In this document: positions 1 through 8,588 of the stretch, one piece after another | Numbering within the stretch: position 1 is the stretch's first letter | Layout: every line of letters starts with the position of its first letter | NCBI GenBank assembly: GCA_963753075.1 | Contig: CAVWAR010000017.1 | Location: 434,001-498,000, forward strand | DNA: 64,000 nt | Source of the DNA: Prado023 sp963753075 | GTDB taxonomy: Bacteria; Actinomycetota; Actinomycetes; S36-B12; CAIYMF01 | Direction of reading: 5' to 3' | Position numbers and translations under genes: made by a program | Notes under the pieces: generated by a model | What the model saw: the letters and a program-made list of their open reading frames with translations, nothing else | Databases searched by the model: none | What the model was told of the DNA's origin: nothing

Positions 1-588
1 CTCCTGGTCCTGATGTCCGAGCTCCTCAAGAGCTCGATCGTCTTCATCATCCTGTTCCTGGTGATCGCTCGGGGTGCTGTGGAAGAGGTTCAAGCGCACC
101 GCCCGGGTCCGCGAATGTCGTGGACCCGCTGAAGCTGAAGATGCCGGTGTTCGGACCTCTCTTCCAGAAGATCGCCATCGCGCCGCTTCACCCGAAATCT
201 GGGCACGATGATCCATTCCGGTGTTCCGATCCTGCAGGCGCTGGACATCGTCGCCGACACCACCGGCAACGTCGTGGTTGGCCGAGCGGTGCGCGACGTG
301 CAGGAGAGCGTCAGGCAGGGCGAGTCGCTGGCCCGACCGCTGGACAACCACGCCGGTGTTTCCGCCGATGGTGGTGCAGATGATGTCCGTGGGTGAGGAC
401 ACCGGTGCGCTCGGACGAGATGCTGCACAAGATCAGCGAGTTCTACGACCAGGAGGTGGAGGCCACCACGGAGGCGCTGACCTCGCTGATCGAGCCGATC
501 ATGATCGCAGTGATGGGCGTGGTCATCGGCGGCGATGATCATCGCCCTGTACATGCCGATCTTCAAGGTGTTCGACCTGATCCAGTAG
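1..588 (+). pseudogene. pilC: Type IV pilus inner-membrane platform protein PilC, C-terminal part, multiply frameshifted
   Basis: This is the C-terminal half of the polytopic platform protein that couples the pilus motor to pilin assembly. The 5' end lies outside the window. Similarity to the PilC/GspF family continues through all three frames: KLKMPVFGPLFQKIAIA, then RFTRNLGTMIHSGVPILQAL, then FPPMVVQMMSVGEDTGAL, then DEMLHKISEFYDQEVE, then MIIALYMPIFKVFDLIQ and stop at 586-588. Removing one extra base near each of positions 79, 116, 183, 355, 413 and 534 gives one continuous family-like tail of about 193 residues. Every shift is in the same +1 direction and few substitutions are apparent, which looks more like insertion errors in low-quality sequence than true decay. 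It heads the pilin and pilMNO genes that follow. Confidence 0.85.
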
Positions 589-670
589 CCGAATGGGGCC
601 CGCAACTCCGTACCCATCTCGAACACCGATCCAGCCCTCAGCCCTTCTCGAACACCGGCGCAAGAGGTGG

Positions 671-1003
671 GACACCAGCATCGAGAGCGACTTGCGGAAT
701 GCAGCGACCTTCCAGCATTCGGTCCTCGCCCAGGGGGCGTGATCCAGCTTGCCACCAGTCACGACCAACTCGAAGCCATCGGATGCAGGGCGTCTGGCGA
801 TGGCAATCCACTTCGGCGGCGTTCTGGACTTCACTGTGAATGCCGCCGGAGGCCAGTCGTACCACCTGACGGCGGGCTCTGCGTCGGGCCGGTATCTCGT
901 GTGCTCGAGCGACCTTGGCCGCGTTCGCGCGACGAAGCCTTCGACCCAGTCTCGCGCGCGTAGCCATCACCCAGGCGGCGGGCTCCACCGCCCAAGGCGG
1001 TGA
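671..1003 (+). pseudogene. Degraded pilin-like fragment between pilC and pilA
   Basis: One reading frame shows IESDLRNAATFQ, which closely matches QSDLRNAATAQ of the intact pilin PilA just downstream. It is interrupted by TGA at 740-742 and continues in the same frame as a pilin-like C-terminal region (GGVLDFTVNAAGGQSY, then GRYLVCSS). No prepilin leader or FTLIE motif is present between 589 and 671, so the N-terminal helix is missing. It could be the remains of a duplicated pilin gene, or a minor pilin spoiled by the same indels that affect pilC. The rest of the 589-1133 interval shows only a 12-base direct repeat (617-628 and 646-657) and no convincing gene. Confidence 0.4.
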
Positions 1004-1133
1004 AGCTGCTCATGACTGGCGGTCGCCCGATCGGGTGACGGTGCAACTGGGGTTCAAGACCCTCGACCTTGCCTCCGATGCAGTTGTTGTCCGGACCCAA
1101 GCCGGGCCTACGTCACAACACAAGGAGCACTAC

Positions 1134-1559
1134 ATGTTGGAGAAGCTGCGCAAGGAGCGGGGCGACGAGGGCTTCACCCTCATCGAGCTCCTCGTCGTCA
1201 TCATCATCATCGGCATCCTCGCCGCCATCGCGATCCCGGTCTTCCTGAACCAGCGCCAGAAGGGCTGGGAGGCAGCCGTCCAGTCCGACCTGCGCAACGC
1301 GGCGACGGCCCAGGAGACGTACCTGACCGAGAACCCCAACTACTCGGACGTCTCGCCCGTCGGCGCGGAGCTCGAGGATCTGGGTTTCAAGTACTCGGAC
1401 GCCAAGAACTACGACGCCACAGTCGGCCAGGTCATCGCAGTCGAGTGGGCTAACGGCGGCCTGAACTACTGCATGCAGGCCACTGCCAACGGCGGCGAGA
1501 TCTTCAACTACTCGAGCCCCGGCGGCCTCGCGGACGGCGCGTGCCCGGCATCCCCGTGA
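1134..1559 (+). CDS. pilA: Type IV major pilin (prepilin) PilA
   Basis: This is the structural subunit of the type IV pilus, made as a prepilin, cleaved and N-methylated by the peptidase encoded at 5811-6602, and polymerised outside the membrane. The 141-residue product has a short charged leader ending in G, then FTLIELLVVIIIIGILAAIA, with the invariant Glu at position +5 of the mature protein and a single hydrophobic helix. The globular part holds two cysteines (NYCM and GACPAS near the end) that could form the usual C-terminal disulfide loop. The ATG has a good ribosome site (AAGGAG) seven bases upstream. A strong hairpin follows, so pilA is probably made in excess over the downstream genes. 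Confidence 0.9.
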   Translation: MLEKLRKERGDEGFTLIELLVVIIIIGILAAIAIPVFLNQRQKGWEAAVQSDLRNAATAQETYLTENPNYSDVSPVGAELEDLGFKYSDAKNYDATVGQVIAVEWANGGLNYCMQATANGGEIFNYSSPGGLADGACPASP

Positions 1560-1583
1560 TCGACCCGAACTGAAGAACGATCT

Positions 1584-1614
1584 CAGGCCCCGGACCCCAG
1601 TGGTCCGGGGCCTG
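1584..1614 (+). terminator. Hairpin terminator or attenuator after pilA
   Basis: A perfect 13-bp inverted repeat (1584-1596 with 1602-1614, 5-base loop), very GC-rich and without a T run, lies 25 bases past the pilA stop. It probably ends or attenuates transcription so that the pilin is more abundant than the minor-pilin and assembly genes. Confidence 0.75.
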
Positions 1615-1695
1615 ACCCGTGGAAGACGTCACCCGAACGGGGCCCATTGCGACAAGGCCCTACATCTGGGGCCGCGGGCTGCCGATAGGTGCGGC

Positions 1696-3681
1696 ATGGG
1701 AGTCCCCGACACCGACCGTGCGAGTGAGCGTGGGCGGCAGGATGCGGGCTTCACGCTGATCGAAGCCGTGGTCGCCCTCTTCGTCCTGGGAATCATCTTC
1801 ACCGCGCTGGCGGCTGCTGCTGTCGGGACGTTGCGCGCGTCGCTCGTCTCGCGGGTCGAGCAACAGGGAATCGACTTCGCCACGGAAGCACTCGAGACTG
1901 CTCGGGCGACGGACTTCGCCGGCCTGGCGATGACATCCGACGGCCTGGCCGGGGACCCACACATCACGGCATGCGGCCCGGACAAGTGCATCGACCCCGG
2001 GCTCGGCAGCCAGGAGCAGCTCATCGTCTCCAGCGCGGGGGGCGTGTCACCCCACATCGTCCAGATCCCGACGACGCTGGCCAACAACGTGCCGATCAGC
2101 GTCGCCACGTATGTCACCGACCCGGGCGACGCTGAAGCCGACTACAAGCGGGTCACCGTGATCGCCAGCTGGAACGTGGGCGGGGTCGAGCGGAGCCGGG
2201 CTGTTTCGAGCTTGGTCGCCGAGACCACCCGGGGCCTGCCGATCCCCGTGTTCAGGCTCACCCCGTTGGGCGAGACCTCGGCATCGGTGAACGCGCGCGC
2301 CGATGCGGCCTTCGGCTTCGAGCTGTCGAACCAGGGCGCTCCCGACCGGTGGAACCTGACGATCTCCGGGGCCGGCACGGGGGAGTGGGAGCTGTTTGCC
2401 GATGATGGCAACCGTGTCTGGGACGACGATCCCCTGATCGACGTGCCCCTGACGAACACGAATTCCCCGGATGACTCAATCGTGGACACCGACCGCATCG
2501 ATCCGACGGCGTCCGTGGTGTTCTGGGCGGTCCGGTCGGTCGGGGCCGCTGTCACCGATGGTGACTACTGGTCGGTCCTCACCGCCACCTCCGCGGCACA
2601 GGGCGCCGCGGACGGCGGCGCGGCCGAGGTTGACCTCTTGGTCCGGGTCGTCGACGGTTCGGTGACAGGGGGCGCCGGCAGCGGGGACGTTGACACGACA
2701 CCGGGAGCGCCGACCAACCTGCAGCTGACGTCCGGGGACGGCCAGCTTGTGGCCGCCTGGACCGCTCCGGCTTCAGAAGGCACCTCAGCGATCACCGACT
2801 ACGTCATCTCGTACAAGCTCAGCACCGGAGTCACGTGGACGGCCTTCAACGATGGTGTCTCCGCTGCGACCGCGGCTACGCTCACCGGATTGACCAACAA
2901 CTCGACGTACGACGTCAGTGTTGCTGCGAAGAACTCGGTGGGCATCGGCGCGCAGGCGGCCACCGCCCAGGGGATGCCCGAGGGGGCCGCCACCTATACA
3001 GCGCCGGTCACCTGCCCGGCATCCCCCGCCCCGCCGACGCTGACGGCCCCGAAGAAATTCACGATGCGGGCATACGCCCTGCACAACAGGTCGGCGGCGA
3101 ACCCGTCATGGCCTGGGCCGGGAGTACCCGCCGCCACGTCCACGATCGGACAGGGCCTGCCGCTGATTGCGGCCGTCGACGGTGCGCAGGTGCCCGCCGG
3201 CACGGATCTGCCCGTGTACTCCAGCGACATCTCGGCCACGGAGCCAGGCAGGATCGTCAACGTCGGCGGTTCCCTGACCAGTGCAAGCACCACACAGGTC
3301 GTCGACTGGCGCTCCACGATCGCCAAGAAGACCTACAGCGGCACAGCCGCGATCATGTTCTGGGTGGCACCGGTGACCGGCGACGCCACCGGGTTGCCGT
3401 GGTCGATCGTGGCCCAGCCCTACTACAGCTCCGGGGGAATGCCGACACCGCTGGCCCCCGCGGTCACGGCCTCCGGTTCCGCCGGGTCCTTCGGGGCCGC
3501 CGGGTGCCAGGGCTGGCAACAGGTCTGGATGAGCTTCCCAATCGATGAGAGGCTCGGGAACGGCCAGTACATCGGCGTCCGGGTCTGGACCCCGGGCGGT
3601 GCTGGGATGATGACGCGGCTCCGGGTCGCGTACGACGTCGTCGGGGACTTCCCAGCCACCTTCACAGTGCCGGAGCGGTGA
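1696..3681 (+). CDS. Large prepilin-like protein with a fibronectin type III domain
   Basis: The ~661-residue product begins with a prepilin signature: a charged leader ending DAG, then FTLIEAVVALFVLGIIFTAL, which should be processed by the prepilin peptidase and sit in the membrane as a pilin helix. It is far longer than a normal pilin. Residues about 333-430 form a fibronectin type III domain (TTPGAPTNLQL, then VAAWTAP, then ITDYVISYK, then LTGLTNNSTYDVSVAAKNS). Two beta-rich regions flank it. The position and leader suggest a minor pilin or tip adhesin; that role is inferred. The start chosen is ATG 1696, which places the leader correctly; upstream in-frame starts would lie inside the terminator. 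The following gene starts within a few bases of the stop. Confidence 0.75.
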   Translation: MGVPDTDRASERGRQDAGFTLIEAVVALFVLGIIFTALAAAAVGTLRASLVSRVEQQGIDFATEALETARATDFAGLAMTSDGLAGDPHITACGPDKCIDPGLGSQEQLIVSSAGGVSPHIVQIPTTLANNVPISVATYVTDPGDAEADYKRVTVIASWNVGGVERSRAVSSLVAETTRGLPIPVFRLTPLGETSASVNARADAAFGFELSNQGAPDRWNLTISGAGTGEWELFADDGNRVWDDDPLIDVPLTNTNSPDDSIVDTDRIDPTASVVFWAVRSVGAAVTDGDYWSVLTATSAAQGAADGGAAEVDLLVRVVDGSVTGGAGSGDVDTTPGAPTNLQLTSGDGQLVAAWTAPASEGTSAITDYVISYKLSTGVTWTAFNDGVSAATAATLTGLTNNSTYDVSVAAKNSVGIGAQAATAQGMPEGAATYTAPVTCPASPAPPTLTAPKKFTMRAYALHNRSAANPSWPGPGVPAATSTIGQGLPLIAAVDGAQVPAGTDLPVYSSDISATEPGRIVNVGGSLTSASTTQVVDWRSTIAKKTYSGTAAIMFWVAPVTGDATGLPWSIVAQPYYSSGGMPTPLAPAVTASGSAGSFGAAGCQGWQQVWMSFPIDERLGNGQYIGVRVWTPGGAGMMTRLRVAYDVVGDFPATFTVPER

Positions 3682-3683
3682 TC

Positions 3684-4328
3684 ATGGCCCGAGACCGATC
3701 CGACCTCGCCCGCAGAGCGGGGCGCGTGCACGGCCCCGGCAGCACCGCGAGTCCGAGCCCTGCCCGCCGCCTCCGCGATGCCGGTACGACCCTGATCGAA
3801 CTGCTGGTGGCCATGACCCTGTTGGGTGTCGTGTCCAGCCTGATCGTGGTCGGAGTGCAGCAGGCTTCCCGGGTACTGACGCACACTGACGACGAGAACC
3901 GCGGCCTTCAGGACGCCAAAGTCATCCTCGACCGCCTCTCTCGGGACATACGTCAGGCACGGGGTGTGGTCTGCGACGGGGCTGCCGGGGACACCTACTG
4001 CCGCCAGCACCTGCAGCTGTGGATCGATTCCGATTCCGACTACCTCACCGACCCGCAGGAGATCGTGACCTGGAAGTTGGAGGACAACCCGGATGGCGAG
4101 CACTTCGACGTCTGGCGGGTCCAGGGAGTGGCCCCGGCGACACCCACCCAGAAGCGTCAGGCCTCGGCTTTGATCGTGAAGACCCTCTTCTCCTACGACG
4201 TGGGCGCGGACGTGGATCCGGGCCCCGCCACGCTGGTCACCTTGAACATGGAGTACGACGCCATCGTCGGACGCGGTACGAACATCAAGCAGGCATCGGT
4301 CTCGGTGCGCCTGCGGAACAAGGGGTGA
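3684..4328 (+). CDS. Prepilin-like minor pilin (PilW/PulJ type)
   Basis: This 214-residue protein has a long basic leader, a prepilin-type site (DAG then TTLIELLVAMTLLG) and one N-terminal hydrophobic helix, followed by a mostly polar domain with RLSRDIRQARGVV, typical of PilW/GspJ-like minor pilins. The usual Phe at +1 is Thr, while Glu at +5 is kept. The start may be ATG 3684 or the overlapping GTG 3678. It is translationally close to its neighbours (the previous stop ends at 3681; the next start is at 4334). It probably helps prime pilus assembly together with PilA and the PilX-like protein downstream. Confidence 0.75.
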   Translation: MARDRSDLARRAGRVHGPGSTASPSPARRLRDAGTTLIELLVAMTLLGVVSSLIVVGVQQASRVLTHTDDENRGLQDAKVILDRLSRDIRQARGVVCDGAAGDTYCRQHLQLWIDSDSDYLTDPQEIVTWKLEDNPDGEHFDVWRVQGVAPATPTQKRQASALIVKTLFSYDVGADVDPGPATLVTLNMEYDAIVGRGTNIKQASVSVRLRNKG

Positions 4329-4333
4329 CGACG

Positions 4334-5782
4334 ATGAACTCGACCTTGCGCCGTCGATTCGCCGATGACTCCGGCCTGGGCATGATCCTGGTGATCGGGA
4401 TCATGGTCTTCGTGGCGGGCCTCACCGTCACTGCCTCGGTGATCGCTCAGAATGGTCTGGGGCAGTCCAGGGAACGAATCAAGTTCGAGAAGTCCCTGGC
4501 CGCTGCCGAGTCGGGAGTGGACTACGCCCTCGGCCACCTCCAGTACGCCTTTGATGCGACCCACGCCGACTACCCGATCCCGGCCATTGGTGGGGTTCCC
4601 ACCGATGCCTGCTCTGTGGCGTCAGTGGAAGTGCCCGACCTGACGGTGACCGATGAGAAGACCTGGGTGACCACCCAGCTGCGGGCGTTGGCGAACGCGC
4701 ATCCGGAGTGTCTGCTGCCAGCCAACGAGGGCGAGGCCATGGTCCTCAAGCCGACGAACCCGGCGGGCGGGCCCGGAATCCAGTACGGCCGCGTCTATGC
4801 GATGGGGTGGTCACCGGGCTACGGCGAGGTCGGTGCCGTGGCTCGCACAATCAAGGTCGAGTACGTCTTCATGCCCTACAAGCCGGAGTTCGCAATCCTC
4901 GCGGGTGACTCGCTGCACCTGCAGTCCTCCAGCACCGATGTGATGGGGGCCTACGGGGTTGACCCGACCCTGGCAGCCGTCCACACGAATGGGGAGCTCT
5001 CGACGACGGGCAACCCGACCGTGACCGGGCCGGTGACGTACACGGGGTCTGCCTCGGGCAGCTTCAGCAACTTCATGGGTGGTACCGCCGAGCAGAAGGC
5101 GGAGATCCGTATCCCACGTATCAGTGCAGTGGCCTTCTACGGCCAGGCCTCGTCGCTGCATCCTGCAGCCCTGGCAACGTGGACGGACCTGTGTCCCGAC
5201 GGCAGCGCCAGGGCGTACTCGAACTCAGGACCCTGCACCGGCGCTTCGATCGGGTCCTCGCCATTCCACGGCTGGTCCTACAACTCCGGGCAACACAGGT
5301 GGACGGCGAGCAAGGACACCGACAGCGGCACCTACTTCGTGCACCACGCGAACGCGACCAGCGGCAACGGCAACGGCTCCATCCCCAACATCACAGTGAT
5401 CGCCTCTGCCACCTCGACCGATTGCGCCTCCAAGCAGTACGGCAACATCGAGTGGGACCACTACGACACCCCAGCGCCAGCGTTCAAGAACCTGTTCTTC
5501 ATGGCTGACGGGGACTTGTCCGCGACCTCCAACTTCTACTCCGGCCAGAGTTCTGCGTCGAATGTGATCTCGGGGATGTATGTGGCGGGCGAGGAGGTCC
5601 AGGTGTGGACGTCCTCCTCAGGGCTCGTGGGTTCCGTCCTCGCAGGCAACAAGTGCCCCGCTGACACGGGACCGGTCGCCTCCAACGAGGTCCAGGGCCA
5701 GATCGTCAAGTTCGATCCTAACGGCGATTCACCGTTCTCCAGCCTGATCTCCACGACCCTCTGGCTCGAATACGTGGGCTGA
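4334..5782 (+). CDS. PilX-like pilus assembly protein
   Basis: This ~482-residue protein has a short leader, one N-terminal membrane helix (LGMILVIGIMVFVAGLTV) and then the segment EKSLAAAESGVDYALGH, the AAE(S/A)G pattern seen after the helix in PilX/GspK-type minor components. It lacks a clear FTLIE site. The remainder is a long secreted Ser/Thr/Gly-rich region, probably beta-rich, with several cysteines. It lies between two prepilin genes and the prepilin peptidase, which supports a role in the pilus initiation complex. The exact function is unknown. ATG 4334 was chosen over GTG 4325 because it gives a compact leader. Confidence 0.6.
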   Translation: MNSTLRRRFADDSGLGMILVIGIMVFVAGLTVTASVIAQNGLGQSRERIKFEKSLAAAESGVDYALGHLQYAFDATHADYPIPAIGGVPTDACSVASVEVPDLTVTDEKTWVTTQLRALANAHPECLLPANEGEAMVLKPTNPAGGPGIQYGRVYAMGWSPGYGEVGAVARTIKVEYVFMPYKPEFAILAGDSLHLQSSSTDVMGAYGVDPTLAAVHTNGELSTTGNPTVTGPVTYTGSASGSFSNFMGGTAEQKAEIRIPRISAVAFYGQASSLHPAALATWTDLCPDGSARAYSNSGPCTGASIGSSPFHGWSYNSGQHRWTASKDTDSGTYFVHHANATSGNGNGSIPNITVIASATSTDCASKQYGNIEWDHYDTPAPAFKNLFFMADGDLSATSNFYSGQSSASNVISGMYVAGEEVQVWTSSSGLVGSVLAGNKCPADTGPVASNEVQGQIVKFDPNGDSPFSSLISTTLWLEYVG

Positions 5783-5810
5783 GGCGGGAGGACTGACAGA
5801 ATCGCCGATC

Positions 5811-6602
5811 GTGGATGCCGTTGAGCTGCTTGCCGTCGTATTCATCACGCTCGCGGGGTTGGCGATCGGCTCGTTCCTGAACGTCGTGATCTGGCGGGTT
5901 CCGCGCGGGGAGTCGATCGTGTCGCCTCCCTCGCACTGCCCGCAGTGTGACGCCGAGATCCGGGGGCGGGACAACATCCCAGTCGCCTCCTGGCTCCTCC
6001 TGAGGGGCCGGTGCCGGGACTGCGGTGCGCGGATCAGCGCGCGCTATCCGGGGGTCGAGCTGCTGACCGGAGTCCTGTTCCTGCTGGTCACGCTCGCGAT
6101 CGGGCTCACTTGGGAGTTGCCCGCGTACCTGTACCTGACAGCGGTGGGGGTCGCTCTGGCCTTCATCGACCTGGACACCAGACGGTTGCCGAACGTCATG
6201 ACGCTGCCGTCCTACCCGATCCTGGCGGCGCTGCTGCTCATCCCCGCGGCCGTTGACGGATCTTGGGGCGACTATGGGCGGGCCATGCTGGGGGGCTTGG
6301 CTCTCTTCGGCTTCTACATGGTTCTGGCGCTTGTCTACCCAGCAGGGATGGGCATGGGCGACGTGAAGCTCGCTGGCGTGCTCGGCATGGCCCTGGGCTG
6401 GCTCGGGTGGGGCGAATGGTTCGTGGGCAGCTTCATGGCCTTCCTGCTCGGTGCGTTCGTGGGCCTCGGCCTGATGCTCTTCCGGGGGGCGGGTCGCAGG
6501 TCAGCGATCCCATTCGGCCCGTTCATGCTGTCGGGGGCATTGATCGCGGTCCTCTTCGGTACCCAGATCGCCGACTGGTACGCAGGCCTGCTGACGGTCT
6601 AG
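5811..6602 (+). CDS. pilD: Type IV prepilin peptidase / N-methyltransferase (PilD)
   Basis: This polytopic membrane aspartic protease removes prepilin leaders and methylates the new N-terminus. The 263-residue protein has the family order: N-terminal helix with GSFLNVVIWRVPRGES, a zinc-type cytoplasmic loop with two CxxC pairs (CPQC and CRDC), then several membrane helices. The two catalytic aspartates are in AFIDLDTRRLPN and in the GMGMGDVKLAG (GxGDxK) motif. The GTG start at 5811 is preceded by GGGAGGA. Substrates are very likely PilA and the prepilin-like proteins encoded just upstream. Confidence 0.92.
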   Translation: MDAVELLAVVFITLAGLAIGSFLNVVIWRVPRGESIVSPPSHCPQCDAEIRGRDNIPVASWLLLRGRCRDCGARISARYPGVELLTGVLFLLVTLAIGLTWELPAYLYLTAVGVALAFIDLDTRRLPNVMTLPSYPILAALLLIPAAVDGSWGDYGRAMLGGLALFGFYMVLALVYPAGMGMGDVKLAGVLGMALGWLGWGEWFVGSFMAFLLGAFVGLGLMLFRGAGRRSAIPFGPFMLSGALIAVLFGTQIADWYAGLLTV

Positions 6603-6727
6603 GGCCGCCTGATCACCGCTCACGGGTGGCGCTGCGCGCCTCGCGAGCAGTCACAGGGGGTGCATCGTTCAAGTGGCCCCTCAGACCGGCCGATTTCCTC
6701 CACAGCGCCATACTGAGGAGGACCATC

Positions 6728-7786
6728 GTGGGTCGACGAACAGCCATCGGGCTGGACATCGGGACGTCCAGCGTCCGGGCCGCCGAGCTCGCTCTGCGAT
6801 CCTCGGGGCCCGAGCTCGTGCACTTCGGCCAGATCGCCCTCCCCGAGGGTGCTCTGCGCGACGGCGAGGTGGTGGACGGACCAGCAGTCACCGCGGCCAT
6901 CAGGGAGTTGTGGTCGGGGGTCAAGTTCTCCCACAAGAAGGTCACTGTGGGAGTGGCCAACCCGCGAGTGGTCGTCCGGCAGGTCGAAGTGCCCTACCTG
7001 AAGGGCGGCGAACTGCGCAAGGCACTGCCGATGCTGGTCGGCGATCAGGTGCCCATCGACATTGACCAAGCGGTGCTTGACTTCGCCGCACTGGAGGAGA
7101 TCCACACCAGCGACGGGGCGCGCTCGCTTAGCGGACTTCTGGTCGCGGGGGTCGAGGAGATGATCGTCCGCACTGTTGACGCGGTGATGGCCGCGGGGCT
7201 CAACCCCACAGTGGTGGACCTGAACTCCTTCGCCGTCCTGCGGGCCATCGCGACCACCCCGGGTTTGGGCCTGAATGCACGTCCTGAGGCGGTTGTCGAC
7301 ATTGGCGCCGACCTGACGAACATCGTCGTTCACGAGAACGGTATCCCTCGGTTCGTGCGCATCCTCCTCTCAGGTGGCCGCCAGGTCAGCCACGCGCTGG
7401 TGGAGGACCTGGGCCTGACGTTGATCGATGCGGAGCAGACCAAGCGTGAGATCGGGCTTGCAGAGGGGCCAGGGCCGGTGGCGCCTGCTGCGCGATCGAT
7501 GAGCAGGGCAGCCCTGGAGCTGATCGAGGAGATCCGTGGGTCGCTGGACTACTACTCCGCGACTTCGTCGAACGGCTCCGTCACCCGAGTCGTCCTCTCC
7601 GGCGGCGGCGCCCGACTCCGCGGGTTCCCGGAACGGCTCAGTGAGCGGTTGCGGGTCCCCGTGGATGTGGGTTCCACCCTCTCCGGCCTGTCTGTCGGAG
7701 GCACCGGACTCTCAGCAGCTCAGCTCGGATTCGTCGACCCGATCGCCGCCGTGCCCGTCGGGCTCGCTCTTGGGGGTGCCTCATGA
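6728..7786 (+). CDS. pilM: Type IV pilus assembly ATPase-fold protein PilM
   Basis: This cytoplasmic actin-like (FtsA-related) component of the pilus alignment complex binds the N-terminal tail of PilN. In the 352-residue product the nucleotide-binding loops are visible: GLDIGTSSVRAAEL near the N-terminus, VDIGADLTNIVV in the middle, and VVLSGGGARLRGF near the C-terminus. The start is GTG 6728 with an excellent GAGGAGG ribosome site. The last codons overlap the pilN start (ATGA), which indicates translational coupling in a pilMNO operon. The 125 bases between pilD and pilM contain no other gene. Confidence 0.9.
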   Translation: MGRRTAIGLDIGTSSVRAAELALRSSGPELVHFGQIALPEGALRDGEVVDGPAVTAAIRELWSGVKFSHKKVTVGVANPRVVVRQVEVPYLKGGELRKALPMLVGDQVPIDIDQAVLDFAALEEIHTSDGARSLSGLLVAGVEEMIVRTVDAVMAAGLNPTVVDLNSFAVLRAIATTPGLGLNARPEAVVDIGADLTNIVVHENGIPRFVRILLSGGRQVSHALVEDLGLTLIDAEQTKREIGLAEGPGPVAPAARSMSRAALELIEEIRGSLDYYSATSSNGSVTRVVLSGGGARLRGFPERLSERLRVPVDVGSTLSGLSVGGTGLSAAQLGFVDPIAAVPVGLALGGAS

Positions 7787-8588
7787 GTAGCGGCACGGGA
7801 TCCATGAACAACCCTGACCCGGTAGTTCCCGCAGACCACGAGGATGCGCTGCAGGTGGACTCTCCAGGAGCCGTGCTGGTCGAGGAGACCCCAACCTCGG
7901 ACACCGTGACCGTACTCGCCGCCGTCAATCTCCTGCCGAGCGTCTATGCGCGCCGTGCAGCCGTGCGCAGGGCGAAGCTCTTCGCCCTGGCCGCCGTGCT
8001 GGTGGCGCTGCTGCTTGTCCTGCTGGGCTGGATGGTGGCCTGGCAGAAAGAAACCGCAGCCCAAGAGGCCCTCGACGCTGCAACACTGGAGCGGACGATC
8101 CTGCAGGCGGAGGCTGCCCAGTACGCCGAGGTCCCGTTGGTGTTCCGGGCGGTTTCCGAGGCCGAGGCTCAACTCGACCTGGCCATGGGCAATGAGGTCC
8201 GCTGGTCGTTCTTCCTCAACGACCTGGCGCTGACGATGCCGCGCGGGGTGTCCCTTGACACGCTGGCTCTCGATTCGCCGGGGCCCGGTGCCTCGGCGCA
8301 GGCAAGTGCCCCGTCGTCGGTGGGAGCGGCCACCGCATCCGCACCAACCTCGGGGGCCGGCGTCCCGGGGATCGGAACCATGAGCGTGTCGGCAAAGGCC
8401 TTCACGTAAACTCGGTGGCGAACTGGCTTGATTCCCTGGCGAAGCTGCCCACCGTTGCCGACCCCTACGTGGGCAGCATCACGGCAGCCACGGAGGAGGG
8501 GACCGAAATCGTCACCTTCACCTCCACAGGCACCGTGACCTCGGATGCCCTGTCGAAGCGCTACGTAGACAAGGTGGTGGCGCCATGA
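7783..8588 (+). CDS. pilN: Pilus alignment-complex protein PilN (frameshifted near 8405)
   Basis: This is a bitopic membrane protein of the PilMNO complex. It has an N-terminal cytoplasmic segment with AAVNLLPSVYARR (the PilN PilM-binding motif INLLP-like), one membrane helix (about residues 67-87), a coiled-coil-like stretch and a periplasm-type domain. The frame stops at TAA 8407-8409 right after SVSAKAFT, but another frame continues with NSVANWLDSLAKLP and DALSKRYVDKVV to TGA 8586-8588, exactly overlapping the pilO start. A missing base around 8404-8406 restores a ~268-residue protein. A real truncation cannot be excluded. The Ala/Ser-rich linker at about residues 165-195 is unusual in length. 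Confidence 0.8.
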
